Positions 10,330 to 20,516 of a DNA stretch of 64,000 nt are shown in pieces; the stretch's first letter is position 1; each line of letters begins with the position of its first letter. The stretch is from positions 269,353-333,352 of the forward strand of contig JAOQNJ010000001.1 in assembly GCA_025961275.1 (NCBI GenBank). Direction: 5' to 3'. The translations under genes and the position numbers were made by a program. The notes beneath the pieces were generated by a model. It ran no database searches, was not told the DNA's origin, and saw only the letters and a list, made by a program, of their open reading frames with translations. The DNA is from Providencia alcalifaciens (GTDB taxonomy: Bacteria; Pseudomonadota; Gammaproteobacteria; Enterobacterales; Enterobacteriaceae).

Positions 10330-10929
10330 ATGAAGGCTCAACCACTTGAAACAGCCCGTCTCTTACTAAAACCACTATGTTCAGCAGATGCTTCACAAAT
10401 ACAAAAAAATTTTCCACGCTGGGAGATTGTACGTTACCTTACTGCGACCTTTCCATAGCCTTACCCTGATGATTTCGCCAGTCATTATGTGGACAACGTA
10501 GCATTACCTACCATAAATAACGAGATGGCTTGGTTTTGGACTATCAGACGAAAAAAAGACCCATCTGTGATGATTGGCCTTATTTATCTCAAGAATAAGC
10601 AAGATGATAATCGTGGTTTTTGGCTCGTACCTGAATTACAAGGTCAAGGATATATGACAGAAGCATGCAATATTGTGACTGACTTTTGGTTCAACACACT
10701 TAATAAAAAAGTATTACGTGTCTTTAAAGCCACTGCAAATGAAGCCTCGAAAAGAATGTCAATTAACATGAGTATGCGTCGAGTTGACGTTGTGAAGAAA
10801 TTTCTAATAGAAGGTGAGTTGGATTGTGATATATGGGAACTCACAAAGCAAGAATGGAATGAATTAGCAAAAATAACTATAATGTTGATTTACTGGTACA
10901 GGTTTAATCGAATACCGCAGAGCAGGTAA
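10330..10929 (+). pseudogene. GNAT family acetyltransferase interrupted by an amber codon
   Basis: The reading frame opens at ATG 10330 (AGGAAAATC just before it) with METARLLLKP-like GNAT text (visible as ETARLLLKPL), runs 42 codons, meets TAG at 10456-10458, and continues in the same frame for 157 codons to 10929. The stop sits in the motif P-stop-PYPDDFA. Related ribosomal-protein-type acetyltransferases have PWPYPDD there, so the stop looks like a single TGG to TAG change. The acetyl-CoA loop is recognisable as VPELQGQGYMTEA. The segment near ASKRMSINMSMRR looks slightly abnormal compared with the usual ASKR...GMR motif. The original function was probably N-terminal or small-molecule acetylation, substrate unknown. 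Confidence 0.75.
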
Positions 10930-10960
10930 ACTATTTCATTGCCATGTAATCACATAATAA

Positions 10961-10988
10961 ATTCAGGCTCTATTGCTAGAGCCTGAAT
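10961..10988 (-). terminator. Rho-independent terminator of katA
   Basis: A perfect 12-bp stem, ATTCAGGCTCTA with TAGAGCCTGAAT and a 4-base loop, lies 20 bases after the katA stop. On the minus strand it is followed by a T-rich tail (AATTTATTAT). It may also serve the acetyltransferase pseudogene from the other side. Confidence 0.75.
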
Positions 10989-11007
10989 AGATAATGTTTA
11001 TGGTCGA

Positions 11008-12456
11008 TTATTTAAGGGCATTTAGTGCTTTTTCAACACCCGCACCATACTCTGGATGTACTTTTCTAAACAATTCAATTTGACGCAGTTGAGTCTCTTC
11101 TGAAGCTTCGATTAGCTCGCCAGCAAGGCGTTTATACATACGCTCATGTTCCGCTGCATCTAATAATTCATATAGAGCACGTGGCTGGCTGAAATAATCT
11201 TCATCTTCACGATGATTCCAATGATCTGCTGCACCTTCAATCGTTAATGGTGGCTCGCTGAAGTTTGGTTGTTCTTGGAACAAACCTGCGCTGTTTGGCT
11301 CATACGTAACGCCATTACCGCTATTACCATCAACCCGCATAGCACCATCACGATGATAATTATGGAATGGGCAACGTGGCGCATTCACAGGGATTTGGTG
11401 ATGGTTAACACCTAAACGGTAGCGGTGAGCATCACCATAAGAAAACAGACGGCCTTGCAGCATTTTATCCGGTGAGAAACCAATACCTGGAATGATATTT
11501 GCTGGGCTAAATGCAACTTGCTCAACATCAGAAAAATAATTGGCAGGATTACGGTTTAGCTCAAAATAACCAACATCAATCAACGGATAATCTTTATGTG
11601 GCCAAACTTTAGTAAGGTCAAATGGGTTGTAAGGTACAGTTGATGCTTCTTTTTCCGGCATGATTTGAATTTGCAAATTCCAGCGTGGATAATCGCCTCT
11701 GTTTATTGCATCAAATAAATCACGTTGTGAACTTTCACGATCTTTTCCGACAATTGCTTCCGCTTCTTCATCCATCAAATTTTCGATACCTTGCTGGCAA
11801 CGGAAATGGAATTTTACCCAGAAACGCTCATTATCATGACTAATAAAGCTATAAGTGTGACTACCAAAGCCGTGTATAAAGCGATAGCCGCGTGGTAACC
11901 CACGGTCACTGACGTCAATGGTTAGCTGGTGGAGTGATTCAGGTAGATGAGAGAAGAAATCCCATTTGTAAGCCATTGAACGCATATTACTGTAAGGACA
12001 GCGTTTAACAACATGGTTTAAGTCAGGGAACTTCAATGGATCACGTAGATAAAATACAGGGGTATTGTTACCGACTAAATCCCAGTTACCTTCTTCGGTA
12101 TAGAATTTTAGAGCAAAACCACGAATATCACGTTCAGCATCGGCTGCACCACGTTCACCCGCCACAGTTGAAAAACGGGCAAACAGATCTGTTTTTTTCC
12201 CAACTGAGGCAAACATTTTTGCTCGGGTATAGCGGGTGATATCGTGAGTAACAGTGAACGTACCAAAAGCCCCTGAACCTTTTGCATGCATACGGCGTTC
12301 AGGAATAACTTCACGATCGAAGTGGGCTAGCTTCTCAAGAAACCAAACATCTTGTAATAGCATTGGCCCACGCGGGCCTGCAGTCATCACATTATTATTA
12401 TCAACAACGGGGGCACCTGCCGCAGTTGTCAGGCCTTTCTTTTTCATTTCATTCAT
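11008..12456 (-). CDS. katA: Catalase, small-subunit heme type (KatA)
   Basis: Decomposes hydrogen peroxide to water and oxygen. It has 482 residues and is very close to Proteus mirabilis catalase over its whole length ([32 protein letters not shown]). Active-site features are present: distal His in RRMHAKGSG, Asn in [12 protein letters not shown], and the heme-ligand Tyr in [14 protein letters not shown]. Start ATG 12456 has TGGAG upstream. A GTG one codon earlier is possible. The upstream region to yfaZ (about 300 bases, divergent) is AT-rich. I could not place an OxyR site there. No targeting signal is seen, so it acts in the cytoplasm. Confidence 0.96.
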   Translation of the reverse strand: MNEMKKKGLTTAAGAPVVDNNNVMTAGPRGPMLLQDVWFLEKLAHFDREVIPERRMHAKGSGAFGTFTVTHDITRYTRAKMFASVGKKTDLFARFSTVAGERGAADAERDIRGFALKFYTEEGNWDLVGNNTPVFYLRDPLKFPDLNHVVKRCPYSNMRSMAYKWDFFSHLPESLHQLTIDVSDRGLPRGYRFIHGFGSHTYSFISHDNERFWVKFHFRCQQGIENLMDEEAEAIVGKDRESSQRDLFDAINRGDYPRWNLQIQIMPEKEASTVPYNPFDLTKVWPHKDYPLIDVGYFELNRNPANYFSDVEQVAFSPANIIPGIGFSPDKMLQGRLFSYGDAHRYRLGVNHHQIPVNAPRCPFHNYHRDGAMRVDGNSGNGVTYEPNSAGLFQEQPNFSEPPLTIEGAADHWNHREDEDYFSQPRALYELLDAAEHERMYKRLAGELIEASEETQLRQIELFRKVHPEYGAGVEKALNALK

Positions 12457-12752
12457 CACAAACTCCAGTAAGTTACAAACAATAAAACTAAAAAGAGTAC
12501 ATAACCATTCTTAATCGAATTTATTCATGCATAATTTATTATTATAAATTAATTATAGTTGATAGGTTAAAGCATAACTAATACATAGCACCAATTACTG
12601 TGATAATTGATTAAAAAAAGTTCAAAACATGTGATTATGATGTAACTAGATGTTTTTATAGGATTGAAAGTAAAAAATAGTAATTGCGACTGAGAATTAT
12701 CATGGGATGTTGTAGTATTCATACTATAATTTCTAATCTAGGGGGTAATAAT

Positions 12753-13295
12753 ATGCGCAAAGTTTTATTTTTAGCGGCAGCATCATCTTTGATGTTTGTT
12801 GGTGCAGCACAAGCAGTTTCAGTAAGTGCAAGTGCAGGTAAGCATTATACCGAGCTAAATGCGGGTATCGGTACAAAAGGTTCAGGTCTAGCCTTTGATG
12901 GTTCATGGGCTCGTAGCGATCATAATGGCCAAGCAACTAGCTTAGGTGCGACTTTTGGTTTACCACTAGGGCCATTATCGGCCTATGTTGGTGGTAAAGC
13001 ATTATATCTATCACCTGAAGATAACAAGGATGGCATGTCTCTAGCTGCAGGTGCTGGATTGGGCTGGCAAGTGATGCCATCGTTGAATATTTATGGTGAA
13101 GCTTATGGTGCACCTAAATCATTAACGTCGGGTAGTAATGCGTACACTGAAGCGAAAGTAGGGGCACGTTATACTGTGTTTAAGCCACTTTCTGTTGATG
13201 CAGGTTACCGTGTTATCGATATTAAAGGTAACCATAACAACCCAAATAACAAAGTTGCTGATGGTTTCTACGTTGGGGCAGGTTTAAGCTTCTAA
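12753..13295 (+). CDS. yfaZ: YfaZ family outer membrane protein
   Basis: A 180-residue secreted beta-barrel-like protein. It has a typical signal peptide MRKVLFLAAASSLMFVGAAQA (about 21 residues) ending in AQA, then repeated short amphipathic strands with glycine and aromatic residues. It finishes in GFYVGAGLSF, a C-terminal Phe expected for outer membrane insertion. ATG 12753 is chosen because AGGGGG precedes it by about 8 bases and the signal peptide starts there. An upstream in-frame ATG at 12684 would bury the signal. The physiological role of YfaZ is not established. A terminator follows directly. Confidence 0.85.
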   Translation: MRKVLFLAAASSLMFVGAAQAVSVSASAGKHYTELNAGIGTKGSGLAFDGSWARSDHNGQATSLGATFGLPLGPLSAYVGGKALYLSPEDNKDGMSLAAGAGLGWQVMPSLNIYGEAYGAPKSLTSGSNAYTEAKVGARYTVFKPLSVDAGYRVIDIKGNHNNPNNKVADGFYVGAGLSF

Positions 13296-13350
13296 TTCGT
13301 TAACCTGCAGAATAGACCTAAATGTTTAAAGCTATATGACAGGTACCAAT

Positions 13351-13391
13351 AAACCCGTACAGTTATTCTTGTCTGTACGGGTTTCGTTTTT
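13351..13391. terminator. Bidirectional terminator between yfaZ and tyrP
   Basis: A 12-bp perfect stem, AAACCCGTACAG with CTGTACGGGTTT and a 10-base loop, followed by CGTTTTTAT on the plus strand. On the minus strand the trailing bases are less T-rich. It lies between the convergent yfaZ and tyrP genes. Confidence 0.85.
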
Positions 13392-13413
13392 ATGAAGAGC
13401 CAGATGAGATGAA

Positions 13414-14637
13414 TTAGCCGCCTACATTTGGTAAGAAACCCGTCACAATAGCAAATTGAATGATAATCACTGCCACACCACATATCAGCACGATACCAAG
13501 CGCTACAGAGCCACCTTTTACTTGATAGTGAACTTGTTTATCTTTGGATTTTTCAATTGCTCTTACGCGCATAACCAGCAAGGCTGGGATAATTAGTGCT
13601 AACACAGACAATGCAACAGCTGCATAGGTCAATGCTTGTACAAAGCTACTAAAGAATAACGCAGCTAGAAGTGGCGGTATAAAGGTCAATAATCCCGTTT
13701 GTACACGCCCTATAACATGGTTACTGCGTTTAAATAAGTCAGCAAGATAGTCAAATAACCCAAGTGCGACACCTAAGAATGAAGTCGCTAATGCCAAATC
13801 CATAAACAAGCTAACCGTAATATTGACGCGAGGAGTAGCAACGACATCACGTATTGCTGTGAGTAAGCCATTGAGTCCTGACTCTTGTGCCAGAATACCT
13901 AAAAATGTACTTGATGGAATTGAACCTAATGTCGCAATTTGCCATAAAATATAGGCTACAAGTGGGATAGAGCTGCCTATTATGAAAATAAAACGAAGCT
14001 TTTTCACATCACCATTCATATAGCTCACTAAGCTAGGTACGCTCCCGTGGAATCCAAATGAAGTGAATATTACCGGAACAGCAGCGAGTACTAATCCTTT
14101 TTCAAGAGGCATACTGCTTAAATTAACAGCTTCTGCATGAGGTAGCATGAAAGCAAGCATAATCACTAAAAAAATAGTTTTTGCAGTAAACAAGAGGCGG
14201 TTTATAAAATCAACAGAATGCGTACCGATACAAACAACAAAACCACCAATTAGCGTAAATAAAATGATGGCAGCCTCGGTTGGTAGATGAATATCCCACC
14301 AAGATGAAAGACTAGCAGCAATCAATACCCCAGCACCACCAATATAGGCCGTTGTAAGGGCATACATTAGAAGGAGCATACTCAAGCCTGTCATGAGTTG
14401 ACCTATTGGGCCCAGATATTTCTTCGCAACAGTACCTAATCCCATATTGGGTGGATTATGTTGATATACTTCGACTAATAATAATGAGGTATAACTCATT
14501 AGCATCCATAAGCCGATAAGTAAACAAACAATACCTGCGAAACCTACACCCGCAGCGGCCAGTGGCATTGCCAGCATCCCTGCACCTATTGTTGTTCCTG
14601 CAACGATTAAAACGCTACCTAGCGTGCGATTTTTCAC
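13414..14637 (-). CDS. tyrP: Tyrosine-specific transporter TyrP
   Basis: A proton-driven aromatic amino acid permease with 407 residues and about 11 hydrophobic segments. The N-terminus [20 protein letters not shown] is almost identical to E. coli TyrP, as are [11 protein letters not shown] and [20 protein letters not shown]. The start codon is GTG at 14637, preceded by AGAGGA at a good distance. TyrP is preferred over Mtr and TnaB because of the overall identity and because the upstream region carries two TyrR boxes, one overlapping a -35 element. It acts in the inner membrane. Confidence 0.94.
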   Translation of the reverse strand: MKNRTLGSVLIVAGTTIGAGMLAMPLAAAGVGFAGIVCLLIGLWMLMSYTSLLLVEVYQHNPPNMGLGTVAKKYLGPIGQLMTGLSMLLLMYALTTAYIGGAGVLIAASLSSWWDIHLPTEAAIILFTLIGGFVVCIGTHSVDFINRLLFTAKTIFLVIMLAFMLPHAEAVNLSSMPLEKGLVLAAVPVIFTSFGFHGSVPSLVSYMNGDVKKLRFIFIIGSSIPLVAYILWQIATLGSIPSSTFLGILAQESGLNGLLTAIRDVVATPRVNITVSLFMDLALATSFLGVALGLFDYLADLFKRSNHVIGRVQTGLLTFIPPLLAALFFSSFVQALTYAAVALSVLALIIPALLVMRVRAIEKSKDKQVHYQVKGGSVALGIVLICGVAVIIIQFAIVTGFLPNVGG

Positions 14638-14677
14638 AAATTCCTCTGATTAAAAGTCATAGATTAATAGGTTGTGC

Positions 14678-14706
14678 AGATTATTCGATCGTCGTTTTTG
14701 TGTCAA
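14678..14706 (-). promoter_or_regulatory. Sigma-70 promoter of tyrP
   Basis: On the minus strand TTGACA (14706-14701) is followed after 17 bases by TAATCT (14683-14678). The -35 hexamer is perfect and the -10 is weak. The -35 lies inside the proximal TyrR box, so TyrR binding would control polymerase access. Confidence 0.6.
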
Positions 14707-14741
14707 ATCCTAATTACAATGTGTGTAATTATTTTTTTACA
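14701..14741 (-). promoter_or_regulatory. Two TyrR boxes upstream of tyrP
   Basis: On the minus strand the distal box TGTAAAAAAATAATTACA (14741-14724) and the proximal box TGTAATTAGGATTTGACA (14718-14701) both fit TGT-N12-ACA, within the consensus TGTAAA-N6-TTTACA. The proximal box contains the -35 hexamer. The distal box is the better match. This strong-plus-weak arrangement is the one known for E. coli tyrP, where tyrosine represses and phenylalanine activates. Confidence 0.8.
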
Positions 14742-14989
14742 CATTATTTTGTAATTAATGAAATGATTCAAATAAGTACAGATTGATATCATTAGTTTAT
14801 CAATTTACGTTATAGAATTAGGCAGGTAAAGGTGAATAGATATGAGGTGTGATGTTAATCAAGTTCGACTAAATAATTGATTTATAGGTTTTTTACAGTT
14901 CAACTGGTCAGTATGCCAGCAACTTAAAATAAATTATGTGACGAAGTAGAAAAACTGTATTAAAAAATAAGATTAAATTCTTTCATCAA

Positions 14990-15038
14990 TTAATATAAAT
15001 CAAAAAGCTGTCAATCTATCATCCCGATAATGTATGGA
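14990..15038 (+). promoter_or_regulatory. FNR-type promoter of dcuB
   Basis: TTAATATAAATCAA at 14990-15003 matches the FNR consensus TTGAT-N4-ATCAA in 9 of 10 positions. GATAAT at 15026-15031 is a good -10 hexamer. With a start near 15038 the FNR centre falls at about -41.5, the standard activating distance. This predicts anaerobic induction of dcuB. Confidence 0.65.
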
Positions 15039-15061
15039 AACATTAATTATAGGATGAACTT

Positions 15062-16402
15062 ATGGACTTTCTGATTCAACTTGCCATTATTCTCGTCTGC
15101 TTGTTCTATGGAGCAAAAAAAGGAGGGATGGCTTTAGGGCTTTTGGGTGGTGTCGGGTTGGTAATTCTTGTCTTTGGATTTGGATTACCACCAGGAAAAC
15201 CACCTGTAGATGTTATGCTTGTGATCATTGCTGTTGTTGCCGCTTCAGCAACATTACAGGCATCAGGCGGTTTAGATGTAATGCTACAAATAGCAGAACG
15301 TTTATTACGAAAAAATCCAAAATATATTTCCATTGTAGCTCCATTTGTGACCTGTATTCTGACTATGCTGTGTGGGACAGGGCATGTTGTATATACCATT
15401 TTGCCAATTATTTATGATGCTGCGATCAAGAATAATATTCGTCCTGAACGACCAATGGCCGCCAGTAGTATTGGGGCTCAAATGGGGATTATCGCCAGCC
15501 CAGTTTCTGTTGCTGTTGTATCATTGGTCGCGATGCTTAATGGTGTCACTATTAATGGTCAATCTCTCGAATTTTTAGATTTGTTGGCCATTACTATTCC
15601 ATCAACTTTACTCGGGATATTAGGTATAGGGATCTTTAGTTGGTTTAGAGGAAAAGACCTTGATAAGGATCCAGTATTCCAAGAGTTCATATCAGTACCC
15701 GAAAACTATGAGTATGTGTATGGTGAAAGTGCCACTCTACTTGATAAAAAATTACCAAAAATGAATTGGATAGCGATGTGGATCTTTTTAGCGTCCATCG
15801 CTGTTGTTGCTGTGTTGGGGGCTGCTTCTGAACTTAGGCCGTTAGTTGATGGTAAACCATTATCGATGGTGCTAGTGATCCAGATGTTCATGTTGTTGGC
15901 TGGTGCACTTATCATTATTATTTGCAAAACGAACCCAGGACAAATTTCTAAAAACGAAGTTTTTCGTTCAGGTATGATTGCGATTGTGGCTGTGTATGGG
16001 ATTGCGTGGATGGCTGAAACCATGTTCGGCGCTCACATGGATGAAATCAAAGGAACACTTGGTGCATTAGTGAAGGATTTCCCATGGGCTTATGCGGTTA
16101 TCTTATTGTTGGTATCTAAATTTGTTAATTCACAAGCAGCTGCATTAGCGGCTGTTGTTCCGATTGCATTAGGAATTGGTGTTGATCCTGCTTATATTAT
16201 TGCTTCTGCACCTGCTTGTTACGGTTACTATATTTTGCCAACTTATCCTAGTGACCTTGCCGCAATTCAATTTGACCGTTCAGGTACCACCCGTATTGGT
16301 AAGTATGTTATCAATCATAGCTTTATCTTACCGGGATTAATTGGTGTGGGTGTATCCTGTGTGTTTGGGTGGGTATTTGCAGCGATGTATGGTTACCTCT
16401 AA
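15062..16402 (+). CDS. dcuB: Anaerobic C4-dicarboxylate transporter DcuB
   Basis: Exchanges fumarate for succinate across the inner membrane during fumarate respiration. It has 446 residues, the same as E. coli DcuB, and about a dozen hydrophobic segments. Large blocks are identical to DcuB, such as [36 protein letters not shown] and [26 protein letters not shown] precedes the ATG. DcuB rather than DcuA is favoured by the central segment [21 protein letters not shown] and by the FNR-type promoter. No fumarase gene follows. Confidence 0.93.
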   Translation: MDFLIQLAIILVCLFYGAKKGGMALGLLGGVGLVILVFGFGLPPGKPPVDVMLVIIAVVAASATLQASGGLDVMLQIAERLLRKNPKYISIVAPFVTCILTMLCGTGHVVYTILPIIYDAAIKNNIRPERPMAASSIGAQMGIIASPVSVAVVSLVAMLNGVTINGQSLEFLDLLAITIPSTLLGILGIGIFSWFRGKDLDKDPVFQEFISVPENYEYVYGESATLLDKKLPKMNWIAMWIFLASIAVVAVLGAASELRPLVDGKPLSMVLVIQMFMLLAGALIIIICKTNPGQISKNEVFRSGMIAIVAVYGIAWMAETMFGAHMDEIKGTLGALVKDFPWAYAVILLLVSKFVNSQAAALAAVVPIALGIGVDPAYIIASAPACYGYYILPTYPSDLAAIQFDRSGTTRIGKYVINHSFILPGLIGVGVSCVFGWVFAAMYGYL

Positions 16403-16425
16403 ATATGATGGTAGTAAATAAAAAT

Positions 16426-16460
16426 GCGATTGTACAAAGGGTTGTGCAATCGCTTTATCA
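16426..16460 (+). terminator. Likely terminator between dcuB and yfaE
   Basis: GCGATTGTACA (16426-16436) pairs with TGTGCAATCGC (16443-16453) with one G-T pair and a 6-base loop, followed by TTTATCAT. It lies between convergent genes. The T-run is short, so strength is uncertain. Confidence 0.55.
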
Positions 16461-16476
16461 TATTCAGAGTAAAGCC

Positions 16477-16740
16477 TTAACCGATTTCAATATCTGAAAG
16501 TGGATGGCAACAGCAAGGTAAAATTTCACCTTGTTGAATAAAAGCCAGTGGCTGTTGTTTATAGCCCACTTTACCTTTAAGCAGCATCACGCGACATGAA
16601 CCACAGTAACCTTCACGGCACTGATATTCTGCTGGAACACGGCTATCTTCAAGCGCTTCAAGTAAACAACTATGAAGCTCTGTATGGAAGGGGACTTGAA
16701 CACCCTGCGAGAGTCGCAGGGTGACTTTATGGCTTGCCAT
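16477..16740 (-). CDS. yfaE: 2Fe-2S ferredoxin YfaE, radical maintenance protein for NrdB
   Basis: An 87-residue plant-type ferredoxin. Cluster ligands are Cys41, Cys46 and Cys49 (CREGYCGSC), plus one of Cys76-78 in LPCCCHPLSD. In E. coli YfaE delivers electrons to the diiron site of NrdB to rebuild the tyrosyl radical. It lies 2 bases downstream of nrdB on the same strand, as in E. coli, so it belongs to the nrdAB operon. Confidence 0.92.
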   Translation of the reverse strand: MASHKVTLRLSQGVQVPFHTELHSCLLEALEDSRVPAEYQCREGYCGSCRVMLLKGKVGYKQQPLAFIQQGEILPCCCHPLSDIEIG

Positions 16741-16742
16741 GA

Positions 16743-17879
16743 TTAAAGTTCAAAATCGCTCAAGTCATCAGTATTGACTTCTGAGTCAATCTGACCGACC
16801 AGATAAGAACTAACTTCCACTTCTTGTGGTGCGACTTGAACGTTATCAGAGACTAACCATGCATTGATCCAAGGAATTGGATTTGAACGACCTTTAAATG
16901 GCAATTTTAATCCAACAGCTTGCATGCGGATATTGGTGATATATTCTACATATTGGCACAGAATATCTTTGTTCAGACCAATCATCGAGCCTTCACTGAA
17001 TAGATATTCAGCCCACTCTTTTTCTTGTTCTGCTGCGTCCACAAACAGCTTATAACATTCATCTTCACATTCTGTGGCGATCTCTGCCATTTCAGGGTCG
17101 TCTTGACCTGAGCGTAACAGATTCAACATATGTTGAGTACCAGTTAAATGAAGAGCTTCATCACGTGCGATCATTTTGATGATTTTGGCATTACCTTCCA
17201 TCAGCTCACGCTCTGCGAAAGCAAATGAGCATGCGAAGCTAACATAGAAACGAATTGCTTCCAAAGCATTAACACTCATCAAACACAGGTATAATTGCTT
17301 CTTCAGTTCACGTAATGACACTGTCACGTGCTTACCATTGCAGGTGTGAGTACCTTCACCAAACATGTGGTAATAGTTAGTCATTTCAATCAGCCTATCA
17401 TAGTAAGCTGAGATATCACGCGCGCGTTTGAGGATCTCTTCATTTTCAACAATATCGTCAAAAATAAGCGCCGGGTCATTCACGATATTACGGATAATAT
17501 GCGTGTAAGAACGTGAATGAATTGTCTCTGAGAATGACCAAGTTTCGATCCAAGTTTCTAATTCTGGGATTGAAATCAGTGGCAATAATGCCACATTAGG
17601 GCTACGACCCTGAATGGAGTCAAGCAGCGTCTGGTATTTCAGGTTACTGATAAAAATGTGTTTCTCATGATCAGGCAGCGCATTGTAGTCTATGCGGTCA
17701 CGAGAAACGTCAATTTCCTCAGGGCGCCAGAAAAATGAAAGCTGTTTTTCGATTAATTTTTCGAAAATCGGATACTTTTGCTGGTCGAAACGAGCAACGT
17801 TAACAGGTTGGCCAAAAAACATCGGCTCCAGTAATTGGTCATTTTTCTTCTGTGAGAAGATGGTATAAGTATGTGACAT
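16743..17879 (-). CDS. nrdB: Class Ia ribonucleotide reductase beta subunit NrdB
   Basis: Carries the diferric-tyrosyl radical cofactor used by NrdA. It has 378 residues. The ligand and radical motif [18 protein letters not shown] contains Glu, His and the radical Tyr with E. coli spacing. Further ligands are seen in [13 protein letters not shown] and in the segment around ERELMEG. The C-terminal tail ending [10 protein letters not shown] is the peptide that docks into NrdA. It lies 11 bases downstream of nrdA. Confidence 0.97.
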   Translation of the reverse strand: MSHTYTIFSQKKNDQLLEPMFFGQPVNVARFDQQKYPIFEKLIEKQLSFFWRPEEIDVSRDRIDYNALPDHEKHIFISNLKYQTLLDSIQGRSPNVALLPLISIPELETWIETWSFSETIHSRSYTHIIRNIVNDPALIFDDIVENEEILKRARDISAYYDRLIEMTNYYHMFGEGTHTCNGKHVTVSLRELKKQLYLCLMSVNALEAIRFYVSFACSFAFAERELMEGNAKIIKMIARDEALHLTGTQHMLNLLRSGQDDPEMAEIATECEDECYKLFVDAAEQEKEWAEYLFSEGSMIGLNKDILCQYVEYITNIRMQAVGLKLPFKGRSNPIPWINAWLVSDNVQVAPQEVEVSSYLVGQIDSEVNTDDLSDFEL

Positions 17880-17890
17880 TGCAATTCCTA

Positions 17891-20188
17891 TTAAATTTTA
17901 CACGCGCCGCCTTCACAATCAGAATCCGCTGACTCAACAACTTCTTCCAGATCACCTTGAACATCATCCGCACCATCACGGGTGTTATGGTAGTAAAGTG
18001 TTTTCACACCAAACTTATAGGCGAGCAATAAATCTTTTAGTAATTGATTCATTGGTACTTTGCCAGTGGTGAAATGCGTCGGGTCGTAGTTGGTGTTTGC
18101 GGAAATAGACTGGTCAATAAATTTCTGCATAATACCGACTAACTGTAAATAGCCGTTGTTTGACGGCATTTGCCATAATAACTCGTACGCCTCTTTCAGA
18201 TTTTCATAATCTGGGACAACTTGGCGCAAAATACCATCTTTAGAAGCTTTAATGCTGATATAACCACGTGGTGGCTCAATACCGTTAGTTGCGTTTGAAA
18301 TCTGTGATGATGTCTCAGAAGGCATCAATGCAGATAACGTTGAGTTACGCAGACCATATTGTTGGATATCTTTACGCAATGCTTCCCAATCATAATGCAG
18401 CGGCTCATTGGTTAACTTATCCAACTCTTTTTTATAGGTATCAATTGGTAAAACACCTTGTGAATAAGTTGTTTCATTGAACCAAGGGCAAGCACCTTGT
18501 TCTTTAGCTAACTCATTAGACGCTTTCAACAGATAATATTGAATCGCCTCGAAAGTTTTATGTGTTATGTTGTTAGCACTGCCATCGGAATAACGTACGC
18601 CATGCTTCGCCAAATAATAAGCAAAGTTAATCACACCAACACCGAGGGTACGACGCCCCATCGCACCTTTTCGTGCTGCGGCAATAGGATAATCTTGGTA
18701 GTCAAGCAGGGCATCAAGTGCACGAACAGCAAGTGCTGCTAACTCTTCCAATTCATCAAGGCTGTCAATTGCACCTAAGTTAAAGGCAGACAGTGTACAA
18801 AGTGCGATTTCACCTTCTTCATCATTGATATTGTTCAATGGCTTCGTTGGCAAGGCAATTTCTAAGCACAGGTTCGATTGGCGCACTGGCGCAATTTGAG
18901 GATCGAATGGGCTGTGAGTATTACAGTGATCAACGTTCTGGATATAGATACGGCCAGTTGAAGCACGCTCTTGCATCATTAATGAAAATAGCTCAACAGC
19001 TTTAATACTGGATTTACGAACTTTTTCATCTTGTTCATACATCACATACAGACGTTCGAATTCGTTTTGATCTGCGAAGAAAGCTTCATATAGGCCCGGA
19101 ACATCGGATGGGCTGAACAGCGTGATATCTTGGTTTTTGATCAGACGCTCATACATTAGTTTATTGAGCTGTACACCGTAATCCATATGACGAACACGGT
19201 TACCTTCTACACCACGGTTATTTTTCAGTACTAATAAGCTTTCAACTTCTAAGTGCCATAGTGGGTAGAACAGGGTCGCTGCACCTCCACGAACGCCACC
19301 TTGTGAACAAGATTTCACGGCAGTTTGAAAATGTTTGTAGAAGGGGATACAACCCGTATGGAACGCCTCACCACCACGGATTGGACTTCCTAAAGCACGA
19401 ATTCGTCCTGCATTTATGCCAATCCCTGCACGTTGAGAAACATATTTAACAATAGCGCTTGAGGTTGCGTTGATGGAATCCAAGCTATCGCCACACTCAA
19501 TTAGTACGCAAGAGCTAAATTGACGTGTAGGCGTACGCACACCCGCCATAATTGGGGTTGGTAGCGAAATTTTAAAAGTTGAGGCCGCATCATAGAAACG
19601 ACGAATATAGTCAAGTCGCGTCTCTTTCGGATAATTAGAGAATAAGCAAGCAGCAACTAAAATATATAGGAACTGAGCACTTTCATAAATTTCACCGGTG
19701 ACACGGTTTTGTACCAAATACTTACCTTCAAGTTGCTTAACGGCAGCATAGGAGAAATTCATATCACGCCAATGGTCAATAAAGCCATCCATTTGCTCGA
19801 ATTCTTCTTGGGAGTAGTTCTCCAGCAAATGCTTATCATATTTGCCCATTTCAACTAGGCGTGTGACATGTTTGAGCAGGGTTGGCGGCTCAAACTGGCC
19901 ATAGGCTTTTTTGCGCAGATTAAATATCGCGAGGCGTGCTGCGAGATACTGATAATCAGGGGTTTCACCCGTGATTAGGTCAGCAGCTGCTTTGACCATG
20001 GTTTCATGAATATCAGATGTTCGGATCCCATCATAAAACTGAATCTGTGAACGTAACTCCACCTGTGAAACAGATACGTTACTCAGGCCTTCTGCTGCCC
20101 AGGTTATTACCTTGTGGATTTTATCGAGATCAATACGTTCTTTATGTCCATCACGTTTTGTGACTAACAGACTCTGGTTCATGAGCAT
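17891..20188 (-). CDS. nrdA: Class Ia ribonucleotide reductase alpha subunit NrdA
   Basis: Reduces ribonucleoside diphosphates to deoxyribonucleotides in the cytoplasm. It has 765 residues. The N-terminal ATP-cone domain begins at [20 protein letters not shown]. Catalytic residues are recognisable: Cys in [13 protein letters not shown], the Asn-Cys-Glu set in [14 protein letters not shown], Cys in [12 protein letters not shown], the Tyr pair in [11 protein letters not shown], and the C-terminal redox pair CEGGAC. Two starts are possible: ATG 20188 has AAGG five bases upstream, while ATG 20182 (MNQSLL) matches the E. coli start. Upstream lie paired NrdR-like boxes and a DnaA box. Confidence 0.97.
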   Translation of the reverse strand: MLMNQSLLVTKRDGHKERIDLDKIHKVITWAAEGLSNVSVSQVELRSQIQFYDGIRTSDIHETMVKAAADLITGETPDYQYLAARLAIFNLRKKAYGQFEPPTLLKHVTRLVEMGKYDKHLLENYSQEEFEQMDGFIDHWRDMNFSYAAVKQLEGKYLVQNRVTGEIYESAQFLYILVAACLFSNYPKETRLDYIRRFYDAASTFKISLPTPIMAGVRTPTRQFSSCVLIECGDSLDSINATSSAIVKYVSQRAGIGINAGRIRALGSPIRGGEAFHTGCIPFYKHFQTAVKSCSQGGVRGGAATLFYPLWHLEVESLLVLKNNRGVEGNRVRHMDYGVQLNKLMYERLIKNQDITLFSPSDVPGLYEAFFADQNEFERLYVMYEQDEKVRKSSIKAVELFSLMMQERASTGRIYIQNVDHCNTHSPFDPQIAPVRQSNLCLEIALPTKPLNNINDEEGEIALCTLSAFNLGAIDSLDELEELAALAVRALDALLDYQDYPIAAARKGAMGRRTLGVGVINFAYYLAKHGVRYSDGSANNITHKTFEAIQYYLLKASNELAKEQGACPWFNETTYSQGVLPIDTYKKELDKLTNEPLHYDWEALRKDIQQYGLRNSTLSALMPSETSSQISNATNGIEPPRGYISIKASKDGILRQVVPDYENLKEAYELLWQMPSNNGYLQLVGIMQKFIDQSISANTNYDPTHFTTGKVPMNQLLKDLLLAYKFGVKTLYYHNTRDGADDVQGDLEEVVESADSDCEGGACKI

Positions 20189-20251
20189 GTATACCTTGGT
20201 TAAACTACATAATTGTACATACCTAACGTAAAAAACTCATAGAGTGACTCC

Positions 20252-20297
20252 ATGAGAATTGTAGTGTTAGAATTGAATTGCATACTATATGTAGTGG
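20252..20297 (-). promoter_or_regulatory. Tandem NrdR-like boxes upstream of nrdAB
   Basis: ATACTATATGTAGTGG (20282-20297) matches the NrdR consensus ACACTATATATAGTGT in 13 of 16 positions. A second, weaker site ATGAGAATTGTAGTGT (20252-20267) keeps the right half (GTAGTGT). Their centres are 30 bases apart, about three helical turns, as expected for cooperative NrdR binding. NrdR represses nrd operons when dATP is high. Confidence 0.65.
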
Positions 20298-20366
20298 TTT
20301 ATTGATTTTGCTATAACAAGATAATGTTAATGCGCAGTTTTAGCAAGTGCACAAATCTGAGTCTTC

Positions 20367-20375
20367 TGTGGATAA
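20367..20375 (-). promoter_or_regulatory. DnaA box upstream of nrdAB
   Basis: TGTGGATAA is the exact complement of the high-affinity DnaA box TTATCCACA. It lies about 180 bases upstream of nrdA. DnaA is a known regulator of nrdAB in E. coli, which fits cell-cycle coupling of the operon. Confidence 0.65.
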
Positions 20376-20395
20376 CTGTAGGGATAAAAAAATCA

Positions 20396-20454
20396 ACCAT
20401 GTCGGTAAGCTGCATCATAAAAGGCATTCTATAAATCGTAGCTAGCGACATGGT
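20396..20454. repeat. Inverted repeat between nrdA and ubiG
   Basis: ACCATGTCG (20396-20404) is repeated inverted as CGACATGGT (20446-20454). A second inner pair AGCT/AGCT surrounds a loop of about 32 bases. It has no T-run, so it is not a typical terminator. Its role is unknown. Confidence 0.45.
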
Positions 20455-20516
20455 GATTAAAATTAATTTTGTAAAATTAGATCAATTGCTGATTTCTTAA
20501 ACGTAACGCTTGCTAT

